The position numbers and the translations under genes were made by a program. From the NCBI RefSeq assembly GCF_900104575.1, contig NZ_LT629731.1, forward strand, positions 72,205 to 136,204: a stretch of 64,000 nucleotides of DNA. The letters are read 5' to 3'. The notes beneath the pieces were generated by a model. It was not told the DNA's origin. It did not search any database and saw only the letters and a list, made by a program, of their open reading frames with translations. The DNA is from Bacillus tuaregi (lineage in GTDB: Bacteria > Bacillota > Bacilli > Bacillales > Cytobacillaceae). Shown here one piece after another: positions 1 to 11,989 of the stretch (within the stretch, counting starts at the first letter, position 1; every line of letters starts with the position of its first letter).

Positions 1-199
1 CCTCATGAGAGGAAAAGAATTATCCGGTATTAGCTCCGGTTTCCCGAAGTTATCCCAGTCTTATAGGCAGGTTGCCCACGTGTTACTCACCCGTCCGCCG
101 CTAACCTTCGGGAGCAAGCTCCCTCAGATTCGCTCGACTTGCATGTATTAGGCACGCCGCCAGCGTTCGTCCTGAGCCAGGATCAAACTCTCCAATAAA
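1..199 (-). rRNA. rrs: 16S rRNA, 5' end (partial)
   Basis: The reverse complement contains the universal 27F site AGAGTTTGATCCTGGCTCAG followed by the conserved start of bacterial 16S rRNA. The mature 5' end is placed near 199 by comparison with the usual Bacillus start. The gene runs off the left edge of the window. Tandem promoters lie upstream, and the spacer holds the Bacillus rRNA-leader motif TTGTTCCTTGAAAAC (reverse complement at about 272-286) and a short inverted repeat at 224-240, probably used in processing. Confidence 0.97.
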
Positions 200-314
200 G
201 TAGTGTTTGATTAAGCTCTAATTGTCTTTTTAAAAAAGACATTGAATTAACGTTGACTTTTTTGTTGTTCAGTTTTCAAGGAACAATTACAAGTCACCAA
301 AAGCGACTTTTAAT

Positions 315-343
315 AATTTATCATACTGTTGTTATTAAGTCAA
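315..343 (-). promoter_or_regulatory. rrn promoter P2 (sigma-A, extended -10)
   Basis: On the minus strand TTGACT (338-343) is followed after 17 bases by TAAATT (315-320), which is preceded by TGA to give an extended -10. Together with P1 it forms the tandem promoter of the 16S gene. Confidence 0.65.
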
Positions 344-396
344 TGTTTTTTTAAAAATATCTTTTAAAAAAACAGTCCATTTTACTGACTTGAATT

Positions 397-425
397 AGTA
401 TAACAGGACAGATCTATATATGCAA
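397..425 (-). promoter_or_regulatory. rrn promoter P1 (sigma-A)
   Basis: On the minus strand TTGCAT (420-425) and TATACT (397-402) are separated by 17 bases. It is the upstream member of a tandem pair, the arrangement usual for Bacillus rRNA operons. It starts inside the 3' end of the spacer that follows the HD-GYP gene. Confidence 0.6.
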
Positions 426-440
426 GACTTTTTTCAAAGA

Positions 441-1544
441 TTATATATTCATGACTTCTTCAATATAAAGATTCCTACTTTCCTCCAGATTAAGAATTTC
501 TTCAGTATTGATAAATTTTATTAACGGTCTAGTTGGCGATTTATCGTTTATGAATAGAACCTCTCCCACCTTTCCATTTGAGAGCTTAATACTGCTACCA
601 GTCGAAAAGTTAACAATTCCGCTACTTAGTGCTCTCAGAGAAGCTAAATCAAACTGGCCAAAATAATCCTGCTCTAGCATTTCCAGGACTTTAAACGGAG
701 ATTGCTTTTTCCGATATAATCGCTCTGATGTCATCGCATGATATGTATCAGCAACCGCGATTATTTTAGCGATTGGATGAATCATACTGCTCTTTAACGA
801 AATGGGGTACCCGCTTCCATCAAGGCGTTCATGATGCTGTAGAACAGCGATTTTCGCCCCTTCCTTTAACAAAGGTAAATCTCGGACCATTTGATAACTA
901 TATTTGGGGTGATTTTTTACCTCAGAATATTCCTGGATAGTTAAAGCGGCACTTTTTTGCAAGATTCTTGGGTTGATTTTGGCCATTCCGCAGTCAGCTA
1001 AGGTCCCAGCTAATGCTGTCTGAACAATCTCTCCTTTAGAATATTTAAGCTTCTCCGCAATAAAACCACTTAGTAAACCCACTGCAACAGCATGCTGATA
1101 AGGATATCTTTCTACTGTTGAATAATGATGCAAGGAAAAAATCTCGACTGATTTCTCCAACCCTTCATTCAATAATGGTAAAAGTAGCTGTCTGACTGTT
1201 GTTATTTCAATGGGAATTCCAGATTGCCAGAGCTGAAATTGCTTATGATATTCCTCTGCAGTATAAAGAAATAGAGAAATAAAATCCTTCCCACCGTTTT
1301 CACTCTGCGTAAAATCAGTTGCTTTTTTTACTATTTCCTCCAGGATGACTTCTACAGGAACAAATGGCTCACCCGAAATAAGCGTTTTTTCGACCTGAAC
1401 AGTATGAATTAGAAATAATTTCATTATATCAATCAAATCATTTGTTAATACTGTGTTCTTTTTAACAATCGGATATCCTATCCTACCAAGGATATCTTCC
1501 GAGACAATGCAGCCTTCTATTAAATGATCTACTTTGACAAGCAT
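441..1544 (-). CDS. HD-GYP domain protein with degenerate HD motif
   Basis: The 367-residue protein has a C-terminal HD-GYP-type domain (about 145-330). Family members are cyclic-di-GMP phosphodiesterases or signalling outputs. His151, His212, the pair His237-His238 followed by DGSGYP, and Asp266 are visible. The defining HD doublet is replaced by Ala183-Asp184 within LADCGMAKI, so metal binding is probably altered; catalytic loss is an inference. There is no signal peptide or membrane segment. Start: ATG with AAGGTGA about five bases upstream. It lies between gyrA and the rRNA operon, all on the same strand, as in several other Bacillaceae. Target and ligand cannot be told from sequence. Confidence 0.85.
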   Translation of the reverse strand: MLVKVDHLIEGCIVSEDILGRIGYPIVKKNTVLTNDLIDIMKLFLIHTVQVEKTLISGEPFVPVEVILEEIVKKATDFTQSENGGKDFISLFLYTAEEYHKQFQLWQSGIPIEITTVRQLLLPLLNEGLEKSVEIFSLHHYSTVERYPYQHAVAVGLLSGFIAEKLKYSKGEIVQTALAGTLADCGMAKINPRILQKSAALTIQEYSEVKNHPKYSYQMVRDLPLLKEGAKIAVLQHHERLDGSGYPISLKSSMIHPIAKIIAVADTYHAMTSERLYRKKQSPFKVLEMLEQDYFGQFDLASLRALSSGIVNFSTGSSIKLSNGKVGEVLFINDKSPTRPLIKFINTEEILNLEESRNLYIEEVMNI

Positions 1545-1611
1545 CTCTTCACCTTCAGAAAGTTCGTATTGTCTTTATTTTACTGCGTTTATAAAGTATA
1601 CTGCAATAATA

Positions 1612-1648
1612 AAAAAAAGAGAAGCACCGCTAAATGTGCCTCTCTTTT
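1612..1648 (-). terminator. gyrA terminator
   Basis: Directly after the gyrA stop the minus strand forms an AGAGAGGCAC/GTGCTTCTCT stem with one internal mismatch and an 8-base loop, followed by eight T residues. Confidence 0.8.
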
Positions 1649-1653
1649 ACCTT

Positions 1654-4221
1654 TTACTCTTCACTTGTATCAGTATTTTCCTCTGCTTGTGCTTCATCAG
1701 CTTCTTGTAGTTCAGGGTCATTAGACTCTATCTCTTCCAGCATTTCGTCTGGTTCCATTGCTTCAGGAGATGTCCGCTCTGATTCATCATCTCTTTCAAC
1801 TAAAGCAACTGTCGCAACATATTCTTGGTCATGTTCATCCAAGCGAATCAGTCTTACACCCTGTGTATTTCTTCCCATTGAGGAAATATCATTAACAGCC
1901 ATACGGATTAGTACTCCACCTGTTGTGATAATCATAATATCCTCTTCACCATTTACTACCTTCATGGACACAAGACTGCCGTTTTTCTCGGTAATATTGC
2001 AGGTTTTAATCCCTTTTCCACCACGGCTCTGTAAACGATATTCAGCTGCCGGTGTTCGTTTACCGTAACCATTTTGGGTAACAATCAGAACCTCTGAGTC
2101 TTCCTCAAGTACTTCCATACCAACAACCTCATCATCCTCATTCAAGGAGATACCTTTAACACCCGAGGCTGTTCTACCCATTGAACGTACATCTGTTTCA
2201 GGGAAGCGAATTAAGAGACCATTTTTCGTTCCAATAATCATCTCTTTATTTCCATCCGTTAAACGAACAGAGATAAGCTCGTCCCCTTCTCTTAGATTCA
2301 AGGCGATTAAGCCACTATTCCGAATATGGGCAAAGGAGGATAGTGGTGAACGCTTTGAGACTCCGTGCTTTGTAGTAAAGAATAAGAACCAATCATCCTC
2401 GAACTCAGAAACAGGAATAATGGCATTTACCCATTCATCCTTTTCTATTCCAAGCAGGTTAATAATTGGGATTCCTTTTGCCGTCCGACTATATTCTGGA
2501 ATCTCGTACCCCTTCGCACGATACACCTTCCCTTTGTTTGTGAAGAATAGAATCGTATCATGGGTTGAAGTCGTAATTAAATGCTCGACGAAATCATCGT
2601 CATTTGTTCCCATTCCTTGAATACCCCGTCCACCTCTCTTTTGTGAGCGGTAAGTGGATACAGGGAGTCTCTTGATATAATCATTATGTGTTAGCGTAAT
2701 AACGACGTTTTCGCGTGGAATTAGATCTTCATCTTCAATATCTTCAATTCCACCTGAAACGATTTCAGTGCGTCGTTTATCATTAAAACGCTCTTTAATT
2801 TCAGTTAGCTCCTCACGAATAATCTCAAGGATTTTCTCATCATCTGCCAAAATAGCCTTTAGTTCAGCAATTAGTTTAACAAGCTCTTGATATTCCTCTT
2901 CGATTTTTTCGCGTTCCAAGCCGGTTAAGCGCTGGAGTCGCATGTCAAGAATGGCCTGTGCCTGCTTTTCTGACAAGTTAAAGGTAGTCATTAAGCCTTC
3001 ACGGGCAATATCCGTTGTTCTTGAACTCCGAATAAGATTGATGACTGCATCAAGGTTATCAAGGGCAATTCGTAACCCTTCTAAAATATGGGCACGCGCT
3101 TCCGCTTTACGCAGTTCAAATTCGGTTCTTCTTCTAATGATTACTCGTTGGTGATCAAGATAATAAACAAGGCATTGCTTTAAATTCAGAACCTTTGGCT
3201 CGCCGTTCACAAGGGCCAGTAAATTAACTCCGAAGGTTGTTTGTAAAGCTGTATGCTTATAGAGATTATTTAATAAAACATTGGCATTCGCATCCTTGCG
3301 AACCTCAATGACAATTCGCAGCCCCCTGCGGTCCGATTCATCGCGAAGGTCTGTTATGCCATCAATTTTCTTTTCACGTACAAGCTCCGCAATTCTTTCA
3401 ATCAGCTTCGCTTTATTGACTTGGTATGGTATCTCATTAACAATGATTACTTCTTTACCATTCGATTTTTGTTCAATTTCGACCTTTGCACGAACCTTAA
3501 TTGTACCTCTGCCTGTTTCATAAGCCTTTCGAATACCGCTGCGACCAAGAATTAAAGCACCTGTTGGGAAATCCGGGCCGGGAATAATATCAATTAGTTC
3601 TGGAATCGTAATTTCAGGGTCACGGCTGACTGCAAGTACCCCGTCAATCACCTCGCCAAGCTGGTGTGGTGGGATATTAGTTGCCATTCCAACTGCAATT
3701 CCGGAGGTACCATTAACAAGAAGGTTAGGGAATCGAGATGGTAATACAACCGGTTCCTTTTCTTCACCATCATAGTTATCCTGATAATCAATCGTGTCTT
3801 TATTAATATCTCTTAATAGTTCCATTGAAATCTTAGACATACGTGCTTCTGTATAACGCATCGCTGCCGCTGAGTCACCGTCAATCGAACCAAAGTTTCC
3901 ATGACCGTCAACCAGCATATAGCGCTGGTTAAAATCCTGTGCCATTCTAACCATCGTTTCATATACAGCTGAATCACCGTGCGGGTGATATTTACCGATA
4001 ACATCTCCAACGATACGGGCTGATTTTTTAAATGGTTTATCGGAGTGCATACCAAGATCATGCATGGCATACAATATCCGGCGATGAACTGGCTTTAATC
4101 CATCCCTTACATCCGGAAGGGCACGGGATACAATGACACTCATCGCATAATCCAAGAAGGATGTCCGCATTTCCTGACTGATATTAATCTCTTTTACCTT
4201 TGAATTTGGCGTTTCAGACAA
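1654..4221 (-). CDS. gyrA: DNA gyrase subunit A
   Basis: GyrA is the breakage-reunion subunit of the A2B2 gyrase that introduces negative supercoils. The N-terminus [20 protein letters not shown], the catalytic-tyrosine motif [10 protein letters not shown] and the DNA-wrapping GyrA box QKRGGRG are present, followed by six-bladed propeller repeats and a long acidic tail (about the last 45 residues). The open frame extends to an ATG at 4251, but a perfect AAAAGGGAGGT site lies inside that extension, seven bases before a TTG. TTG at 4221 is therefore the start, giving 855 residues, slightly longer than B. subtilis GyrA because of the acidic tail. It follows gyrB on the same strand. Confidence 0.97.
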   Translation of the reverse strand: MSETPNSKVKEINISQEMRTSFLDYAMSVIVSRALPDVRDGLKPVHRRILYAMHDLGMHSDKPFKKSARIVGDVIGKYHPHGDSAVYETMVRMAQDFNQRYMLVDGHGNFGSIDGDSAAAMRYTEARMSKISMELLRDINKDTIDYQDNYDGEEKEPVVLPSRFPNLLVNGTSGIAVGMATNIPPHQLGEVIDGVLAVSRDPEITIPELIDIIPGPDFPTGALILGRSGIRKAYETGRGTIKVRAKVEIEQKSNGKEVIIVNEIPYQVNKAKLIERIAELVREKKIDGITDLRDESDRRGLRIVIEVRKDANANVLLNNLYKHTALQTTFGVNLLALVNGEPKVLNLKQCLVYYLDHQRVIIRRRTEFELRKAEARAHILEGLRIALDNLDAVINLIRSSRTTDIAREGLMTTFNLSEKQAQAILDMRLQRLTGLEREKIEEEYQELVKLIAELKAILADDEKILEIIREELTEIKERFNDKRRTEIVSGGIEDIEDEDLIPRENVVITLTHNDYIKRLPVSTYRSQKRGGRGIQGMGTNDDDFVEHLITTSTHDTILFFTNKGKVYRAKGYEIPEYSRTAKGIPIINLLGIEKDEWVNAIIPVSEFEDDWFLFFTTKHGVSKRSPLSSFAHIRNSGLIALNLREGDELISVRLTDGNKEMIIGTKNGLLIRFPETDVRSMGRTASGVKGISLNEDDEVVGMEVLEEDSEVLIVTQNGYGKRTPAAEYRLQSRGGKGIKTCNITEKNGSLVSMKVVNGEEDIMIITTGGVLIRMAVNDISSMGRNTQGVRLIRLDEHDQEYVATVALVERDDESERTSPEAMEPDEMLEEIESNDPELQEADEAQAEENTDTSEE

Positions 4222-4345
4222 TTTATAAACCTCCCTTTTATGAAACGACATTCGTCGTTCCTGGGTCGAAATTTATTTATCATATACATTCACAGACCGT
4301 AAAAACGGCCGCAAAGCCCCAGTTTCTTTCGAATAACCATGAAAG

Positions 4346-4439
4346 CGGGATAGAAACATCTCTATCCCGGCTGATTAAAAGACTGCGAAATATCTACTTT
4401 TCATGCCACATTTAACGGATAATTTGCTTACAAATTATC
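4346..4439 (-). other. Two hairpins in the gyrB-gyrA spacer
   Basis: A perfect 9-bp stem GATAATTTG/CAAATTATC (4418-4439) lies just after the gyrB stop, and a second 9-bp stem CGGGATAGA/TCTATCCCG (4346-4369) lies closer to gyrA. Neither has a clear U-tract on the minus strand. They look more like mRNA processing or attenuating structures than strong terminators. Confidence 0.45.
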
Positions 4440-4449
4440 GAAGCCCTCT

Positions 4450-6387
<1,938 letters not shown>

Positions 6388-6453
6388 CTACACTTTCCTT
6401 TGGTGTTGATTACGTATTCTTTTTTATTGAAAAATCGACTTTTACTGGTCATG

Positions 6454-6644
6454 ATCAAATTCGCCCGTCGAATTTGCGTCTGGATTTTTATCGAGCTCGC
6501 TCGATAAACTACCTTAAAAAATCCGTGACATCCGCCGGAGGCTTAACTTCATTCAGCCTGGGTTTATACCCCCACTAAATCGAAGTGCCATTTGCCTTCA
6601 TCTCCCACTTATAGAAGGGGAGAATTTCTGCTGAATGAAGTTAA
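6454..6644. repeat. Dispersed repeat, family R1 (longest copy)
   Basis: Read on the minus strand it has three parts. The first is a palindromic module bounded by TTAACTTCATTCAGC and GCTGAATGAAGTTAA with an internal hairpin. The second is a linker with GTAGTTTATCGAGCGAGCT. The third is a conserved tail, CGCAAATTCGACGGGCGAAT, followed by TTGATC. The palindromic module recurs at 20120-20208, and the tail recurs there, at 31880-31914 and at 41350-41410. It fills the gyrB-remB intergenic region (about 390 bases), in which no gene is seen. Confidence 0.7.
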
Positions 6645-6772
6645 AACGATCCTTCACGATGAAAATTTTTCTGAAGGAAATAAATAATCATAAAAAGGTT
6701 AATCTATAATAAAAAGTCATAGACAAAAAAAGCTTCGTCAAGACTTTGAAATGAACTGCTTCAACACATTTG

Positions 6773-7018
6773 TCAGTCAGATAAGGCCCACTTTTGCGAA
6801 CGTTTCTTTAATGTACTAGAAGCTAACGGGGAAAAGTAGAGTTGCTCAGTAGTTACAATAACGGATTTGAAGGATCCTTTAATTAAATGCTCTGATTGAT
6901 TCTTATATTGCTGTAAAAAATCATCCATGTTTGTTGAAGAAGTAAAACTATTTTTATCTATGATAGCAATGATATCCTTTGTTTTTACAATGGTTTCCTC
7001 TCCAAAATGAATATACAA
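6773..7018 (-). CDS. remB: Extracellular matrix regulator RemB (DUF370)
   Basis: An 81-residue DUF370 protein beginning YIHFGEETIVKTKDIIAIID, the typical N-terminus of RemB (YaaB). In B. subtilis RemB is needed for biofilm matrix gene expression, in parallel to the related DNA-binding RemA. The gene starts at TTG with AGGTGG four bases upstream and begins nine bases after recF, the conserved recF-remB-gyrB order. The C-terminus is basic (LKKRSQKWALSD). Confidence 0.92.
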   Translation of the reverse strand: MYIHFGEETIVKTKDIIAIIDKNSFTSSTNMDDFLQQYKNQSEHLIKGSFKSVIVTTEQLYFSPLASSTLKKRSQKWALSD

Positions 7019-7027
7019 TTTTCCACC

Positions 7028-8146
7028 TCACTGAATCTTTTCTATCGTTCCATTTTTCACATAAAAGGTTGACGCTTCTTTCAGGGTTTGATGATCAATC
7101 CCCTCCACACTTGTTGTTGTGACAAAGGTCTGCACCTTTCCTTGAATGGTATTTAGCAAATGGGATTGCCGGAAATGATCTAACTCTGATAGTACATCAT
7201 CTAGTAAAAGAATAGGATATTCTCTAATTTCATCATGAATGAGCTCAATTTCTGCTAGTTTAATCGATAAGGCAGTGGTTCGCTGCTGCCCCTGTGAGCC
7301 AAAGGTTTGAACATCACGACCATTCACAAAAAAAAGAAGGTCATCCCGCTGAGGACCAAATAATGTAACTCCACGGTCAATCTCTCTCTGTTTTACTTGA
7401 GTATATTTATTTTCGTAGATACTTTTCATTTTCGACAAATCTTGTTCTTCTGATACATCAACAGAGGGTTTGTATTTTATTTTTAATGTTTCCAAGCCCC
7501 TTGATATGCCTTCATGAATGGGCGTTGCCCATTTTTGCAGCAAATGGAGAAATTCAAAGCGTTTGGATAAAATTTTTACTGCCATTTCAATAAATTGCTC
7601 GGTTAAAATATCGAGCATGGTTTCATCCTTTTGTTTCTTAGTCTGAAGCTGTTTTAAGTAATGATTACGCTGTTGTAGAACCTTGTTTAACTGGCTAATG
7701 TCATGCAGATAGACAGGCGAAATCTGCCCTATCTCCATATCAATAAAACGCCGTCTAACTTGTGGACTGCCTTTTACAAGATTAAGGTCTTCCGGTGCGA
7801 ACATGACCACATTCATATTCCCGACATATTGACTGAGCTTTTTTTGCTCAATATGATTACATTTTGCCTTTTTGCCCTTTTTTGAAATGATCAGCTCCAT
7901 GGGTAAGGCACCATTATGCTTTTGAACCCTACCTTCTATTTTAGCATAATCTTTATCCCAAAGAATAAGTTCTTTATCATTGGAGGTTCGATGAGATTTA
8001 GCCATTGCTAAAACATAGATGGATTCCATCACATTTGTTTTCCCATTGGCATTTTCACCTAGTATGACATTCACTTTGTTTTCGAACTGAATATCAAGCT
8101 CTTCATAATTTCGATAATTTTTCAGCTGCAATTGTTTGATAAACAT
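7028..8146 (-). CDS. recF: DNA replication and repair protein RecF
   Basis: RecF is an SMC-like ATPase that loads RecA at gaps with RecO and RecR. The 372-residue protein has Walker [10 protein letters not shown] near the N-terminus, the ABC-type signature region ([18 protein letters not shown]) and Walker [12 protein letters not shown]. Start ATG has AAAGGA eight bases upstream. It is co-directional with yaaA (28-base gap upstream) and remB (9-base gap downstream). Confidence 0.97.
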   Translation of the reverse strand: MFIKQLQLKNYRNYEELDIQFENKVNVILGENANGKTNVMESIYVLAMAKSHRTSNDKELILWDKDYAKIEGRVQKHNGALPMELIISKKGKKAKCNHIEQKKLSQYVGNMNVVMFAPEDLNLVKGSPQVRRRFIDMEIGQISPVYLHDISQLNKVLQQRNHYLKQLQTKKQKDETMLDILTEQFIEMAVKILSKRFEFLHLLQKWATPIHEGISRGLETLKIKYKPSVDVSEEQDLSKMKSIYENKYTQVKQREIDRGVTLFGPQRDDLLFFVNGRDVQTFGSQGQQRTTALSIKLAEIELIHDEIREYPILLLDDVLSELDHFRQSHLLNTIQGKVQTFVTTTSVEGIDHQTLKEASTFYVKNGTIEKIQ

Positions 8147-8174
8147 TCAATTCATCCTTTGGAAAATGATCACC

Positions 8175-8384
8175 CTATTGGAGGATGTATGTGTCAAGAC
8201 CAAGGATCTCAATTTTATCGCCGGAACGAAGCTTTCTGCCCCGTCTTTGGTCTTTTTCTCCGTTGATGAGTATTTCGTGCTCACTTAAGAACCACTTCGC
8301 CATTCCGCCGGTTGCTATAACATCTGCAGCTTTTAGAAATTGGCCAAGTGTAATATACTCGGTCTCAATTTTGATTGTTTTCAT
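8175..8384 (-). CDS. yaaA: S4-domain protein YaaA (ribosome-associated)
   Basis: A 69-residue S4-like RNA-binding domain protein. The signature GQFLKAADVIATGGMAKWFL and INGEKDQRRGRKLRSGDKIE matches YaaA, found between dnaN and recF throughout Bacillaceae and connected with ribosome assembly. ATG is preceded by GGAG at a suitable distance. Confidence 0.92.
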   Translation of the reverse strand: MKTIKIETEYITLGQFLKAADVIATGGMAKWFLSEHEILINGEKDQRRGRKLRSGDKIEILGLDTYILQ

Positions 8385-8485
8385 CTTGTTTCCACTCCGT
8401 CATCCATAATATCTAATACTTCATTTTACTAAATATTTACGAACTATTCAAAGGTATCAGGAACCATTTTTCATGTTTTTACACG

Positions 8486-8516
8486 AAAAGCCGCCGTTTG
8501 AAGCGGCAGCTTTAAA
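8486..8516 (-). terminator. dnaN terminator
   Basis: About 30 bases after the dnaN stop the minus strand forms a GC-rich hairpin (GCTGCCG/CGGCGGC, one mismatch, short loop) followed by TTTT. It would separate dnaA-dnaN from the yaaA-recF unit. Confidence 0.55.
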
Positions 8517-8543
8517 AAATGTAAGGATTTTTGCTAGGAAATC

Positions 8544-9680
8544 TTAATAGGTTCGTACAGGAAGAATTAACTGCAGGATCGACTCGTCATTGATTGGCTG
8601 GATAATGAATGGTCTCATCGCTCCAGTAAAGCTTACTTTAATTTCTGTGCCTTCTAAAGCCTTTAATGCATCCATCATATATTTTGCACTAAAGGAGATT
8701 TTCAATTCTTCTCCCTCAACAGAAAGACCCTTTATTTCCTCGACAACCTTTCCTACCTCAGGAGTATTCGATGAAATTTCAACAATTTGATCTTCAAGCG
8801 TTGATAGCTTCACCACATTATTTCGGCCTTCTCTTGCTAATAATGAAGCACGGTCAATCGCTTGTAAAAATTCTTTTGTTTGCAGAACAATTTCTGTTTT
8901 GCTTTCTGTTGGAATCAGTCTAGAAGTGTCAGGATAATTACCCTCTAATAGTCTCGAGAAAAACAATAGATGCTTCGCTTTAAATAAAATTTGATTTTCG
9001 GTAATGACAATATCAATCAATTCGTTGTTGTCAGCGAGGATTTTGCTTAATTCATTCAAGCTTTTTCCTGGAATGACGACATTGTAATGGGCAGCAGAAT
9101 CTATTTCTACTTTGGCTTTTCTTAATGCAAGACGGTGACTATCTGTTGCAATACAGTTTAGTTCGCTGTTTTCAACCTTCCAGTTGACACCTGTCAAGAT
9201 TGGGCGTGTTTCTGAGGTGGACACTGCAAAGGATGTTTGGCGAATCATCGCTTTTAGTAAATCTGTTGAGATTTTAAATACGTTTTCTTCTTCAATTTGT
9301 GGAAGATGTGGATACTCATCTGCATCAAGGCCAATTAAATTAAATTCAGAGTTACCAGAACGGATGACTGTTTGTAAATGGTTTTGGACTTCGATTTCAA
9401 CCGTATCAGAAGGTAGTTTTCTCACCATTTCACTGAAAAACTTGGCTTGCAGAACAATGGCACCTGCTTGTTTAACCGTTACGATTTCTTTATCATCTTC
9501 TTCTTTTGGAATAAAGGATTCTATTGAGACATCAGAATCACTGCCGGTTAACGTAACACCTTCATCTGAAGCTACTATCTTAATTCCTGTCAAAATAGGA
9601 ATAGTGGTTCTACTGGTGACGGCTTTCATAACATCCTGGACACTTTGGACTAAGTGATCCCGTTGGATTATAAATCTCAT
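8544..9680 (-). CDS. dnaN: DNA polymerase III beta subunit (sliding clamp)
   Basis: The 378-residue protein is the beta clamp that tethers Pol III to DNA. The N-terminus MRFIIQRDHLVQSVQDVMKA and the C-terminal motif LILPVRTY (terminal variant of the clamp MPMR region) are typical of Bacillus DnaN, and the length fits three clamp domains. It follows dnaA at about 245 bases; the gap contains the unwinding part of oriC. Confidence 0.97.
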   Translation of the reverse strand: MRFIIQRDHLVQSVQDVMKAVTSRTTIPILTGIKIVASDEGVTLTGSDSDVSIESFIPKEEDDKEIVTVKQAGAIVLQAKFFSEMVRKLPSDTVEIEVQNHLQTVIRSGNSEFNLIGLDADEYPHLPQIEEENVFKISTDLLKAMIRQTSFAVSTSETRPILTGVNWKVENSELNCIATDSHRLALRKAKVEIDSAAHYNVVIPGKSLNELSKILADNNELIDIVITENQILFKAKHLLFFSRLLEGNYPDTSRLIPTESKTEIVLQTKEFLQAIDRASLLAREGRNNVVKLSTLEDQIVEISSNTPEVGKVVEEIKGLSVEGEELKISFSAKYMMDALKALEGTEIKVSFTGAMRPFIIQPINDESILQLILPVRTY

Positions 9681-9699
9681 TATTTTTAATCCTCCGTTT

Positions 9700-9847
9700 T
9701 AGGCTAATTTATATATATATTTTTTTATTAAAAAGAATAATAGTAATAGTAGGGCCTGTGATTATGTGGATAACCCTAAGTAGGTAAGGAAACACAGCCT
9801 ATCCACATGTGGATAGACTGTGCACGAATTCAGCAAAGTTATTCACA
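9700..9847. other. oriC: oriC unwinding region (dnaA-dnaN intergenic)
   Basis: An AT-only stretch (about 9708-9740) abuts TAG-TAA-TAG-TAG (9741-9752), which fits the DnaA-trio motif. Next come GGGCC and two abutting DnaA boxes, TGTGATTAT (9757-9765) and the perfect TGTGGATAA (9765-9773). More boxes follow: a face-to-face pair CTATCCACA/TGTGGATAG (9799-9816) and TTATTCACA (9839-9847). This order (AT-rich DUE, trios, GC cluster, abutting boxes) is that of the B. subtilis basal unwinding system, so initial melting most likely occurs here. Confidence 0.85.
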
Positions 9848-9926
9848 CTATTTTTCTGCTTAAAGGTTAAAGTAGAGTTGATTTTGGAACAATTGAATAA
9901 AAGAAATAGTAGAATAGCTGTAAAAA

Positions 9927-11273
9927 TTAAACCTTTAATTCCTCTTGTATATCTTTTACTTCCCTTTGCAGTTGAGAATCTGATTGAAGCAGCTTTGAAA
10001 TTTTTTCATGAGCATGAATCACCGTTGTATGGTCACGTCCACCAAATTCTTCACCTATTTTCGGTAATGAAAAATCAGTCAGCTCCCTTGATAAATACAT
10101 GGCAATCTGCCTTGGAAATGCAACGGATTTAGTTCGTTTTTTTGCTTTGAAATCCTCTAGCTTCACATTATAGTGCTCGCCAACTACTCGTTGAATCTCT
10201 GGAATCGTAATGATTTTAGGCTTCGAAGTAGGAATGATATTTTTCAGTGCCTCTGCTGCTAAATCTGCATTAATATCTTTATTAACCAATGAAGAATAAG
10301 CGACGACTCTAATTAGTGCACCTTCCAGCTCACGGATATTCGAATCAATTTGGTTTGCAATATACAGCATGACCTCATTTGGAATCTCAAGTCCATCTGC
10401 TTTAGCTTTTTTACGTAGAATAGCAATCCTTGTTTCCAAATCAGGTGGCGTAATATCTGTAATCAGTCCCCATTCAAAGCGTGAGCGCAGCCGTTCCTCA
10501 AGGGTTGGAATCTCCTTTGGCGGGCGATCGCTAGAGATGACAATCTGCTTACTTTCTTCATGAAGCGTATTAAAGGTATGGAAAAATTCTTCTTGTGTTG
10601 ATTCTTTTCCAGCTAGGAATTGAATATCATCAATTAAAAGCACATCGACATTTCGATACTTATTTCGAAACTCCTCTGCCTTGTTATCTCTAATAGAATT
10701 AATAAATTCGTTCGTAAACTTTTCCGAAGATAGATAGACAACCTTTGCGGAAGGATTATGGTATAAAACGTAATGGCCAATAGCATGCATTAAGTGGGTT
10801 TTTCCGAGACCTACCCCTCCATAAATAAATAAGGGATTATAGGCTTTTGCAGGTGCTTCAGCTACAGCAAGTGAGGCAGCATGGGCAAAACGATTTCCCG
10901 ATCCAATAACAAAGGTATCAAAGGTGTTCTTCTCATTCAGCATACTAATTGGGAATTCCGAATGATGATCAACCTTTTTCGTATCTTTAGGAGGAGACGG
11001 CAGTTTTTCCCCTTTTTCAGTCTGGCTTTGCGGAATAATGAATTTGACCGTAAACTCTTCCCCGGTAATTTCATAGAGCACCCCGGTAATGAGCGGAGAA
11101 TACCGTTCTTCAAGCCAATCTCGAGCAAATTCATTTGGAGCAGTTACAACTAAAGAATCTCCTTGAAGGGAATGGGCCTTCGTAGCTTTTAACCATGTAT
11201 CAAAGCTAGGCTTTGAAACCTTCTTCTCAACATTAGCTAATATACTATTCCAAAGATCCGAAATATTTTCCAA
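9927..11273 (-). CDS. dnaA: Chromosomal replication initiator DnaA
   Basis: DnaA is the AAA+ initiator that binds TTATCCACA boxes and melts oriC. The 448-residue protein has the N-terminal DnaB-interaction domain, a short linker rich in Pro/Lys (about 85-110), Walker [14 protein letters not shown], Walker [12 protein letters not shown], and the domain IV DNA-binding signature [15 protein letters not shown]. The start is TTG, with AAAGGAGGG seven bases upstream; the next residues [11 protein letters not shown] match known DnaA N-termini. Confidence 0.98.
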   Translation of the reverse strand: MENISDLWNSILANVEKKVSKPSFDTWLKATKAHSLQGDSLVVTAPNEFARDWLEERYSPLITGVLYEITGEEFTVKFIIPQSQTEKGEKLPSPPKDTKKVDHHSEFPISMLNEKNTFDTFVIGSGNRFAHAASLAVAEAPAKAYNPLFIYGGVGLGKTHLMHAIGHYVLYHNPSAKVVYLSSEKFTNEFINSIRDNKAEEFRNKYRNVDVLLIDDIQFLAGKESTQEEFFHTFNTLHEESKQIVISSDRPPKEIPTLEERLRSRFEWGLITDITPPDLETRIAILRKKAKADGLEIPNEVMLYIANQIDSNIRELEGALIRVVAYSSLVNKDINADLAAEALKNIIPTSKPKIITIPEIQRVVGEHYNVKLEDFKAKKRTKSVAFPRQIAMYLSRELTDFSLPKIGEEFGGRDHTTVIHAHEKISKLLQSDSQLQREVKDIQEELKV

Positions 11274-11311
11274 CAGTTATCCCTCCTTTACTCTCGTTCG
11301 CATAAAAAACA

Positions 11312-11339
11312 ATAGGTTATACGGTAATGTACAACCTAT
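11312..11339. promoter_or_regulatory. Inverted repeat in the dnaA leader
   Basis: ATAGGTTATAC and GTACAACCTAT form 11-base arms with one mismatch around a 6-base centre, about 40 bases upstream of dnaA. It could be an operator or a leader hairpin; no factor is recognised. Confidence 0.4.
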
Positions 11340-11365
11340 AGATAATCTATATACGAAATGATGAT

Positions 11366-11656
11366 TGTGGATAAATATATTAATAAGGAAATAATATAAC
11401 CTTTCGACAATATCCACTACATGTGGACAACCTTTATTAACCTAAGTGGATAACTTATTCACAACTTATCAACAGATTGTGGATAAAGACGTTTTGTGGA
11501 TAACTTGCTAAGGGTGAAAACACAAATATAATATCAAATAAATGCTAGCTATGCAACGGTTTTTGAGAGTTTATCCACAAGCCGAACAAGTTGTGATTAA
11601 CTAATGTCCACAGGTAGTGGTTATGTGAAAAACCTGTCAATATATGTTGTGGATAA
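11366..11656. other. oriC: oriC DnaA-box field upstream of dnaA
   Basis: Perfect TTATCCACA boxes (either strand) lie at 11366, 11478, 11495, 11571 and 11648, with TTATTCACA at 11455 and one-mismatch boxes at 11422, 11445, 11466 and 11592. This matches the upstream (incA/incB-type) half of a bipartite Bacillus origin. The 700 bases between dnaA and rpmH contain no other gene; rpmH has its own promoter at 11913. Confidence 0.9.
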
Positions 11657-11912
11657 CGAGAAAAACTGTCGAAAAGAATCCACAAATAATCATGAGAAAG
11701 GTAAAATTCAAGGAAACACCCTGTTAGTGAAAAAATATTTTTTCACTAACGTTCTTGTGATGCCTACCCTTTCCGGTTATAATTCAGAAGGATAAAAAGC
11801 ATCCTATATCCAATTATCATTTATATTATTTTTAACGTTGAGCTGGAACGAGATTCACGGTAATATTTGGGGGTAGAAAAATTATTTATGTGGGGTTATA
11901 CTATTAAGAGTG

Positions 11913-11942
11913 TTGACATTTTTAGAACACCCTATATATAAT
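11913..11942 (+). promoter_or_regulatory. rpmH promoter
   Basis: Perfect TTGACA (11913-11918) and perfect TATAAT (11937-11942) with an 18-base spacer, about 48 bases before the rpmH start codon. Confidence 0.8.
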
Positions 11943-11989
11943 TAGAATACTGTCTTTAAAGAGCAATTCCTCGAGGGAGGTGTCATATA

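Noticed and set aside
4222-4251. N-terminal extension of GyrA from ATG 4251
   Set aside because: The extension contains the AAAAGGGAGGT ribosome site of the TTG start, and the residues do not match GyrA N-termini.
6454-6644. Insertion sequence (IS200/IS605-like) in the gyrB-remB gap
   Set aside because: No transposase or TnpB coding sequence and no clear target duplication; described only as a dispersed repeat.
11604-11795. 63-residue ORF in the oriC region
   Set aside because: It runs across DnaA boxes, has no ribosome site and no protein-like composition.
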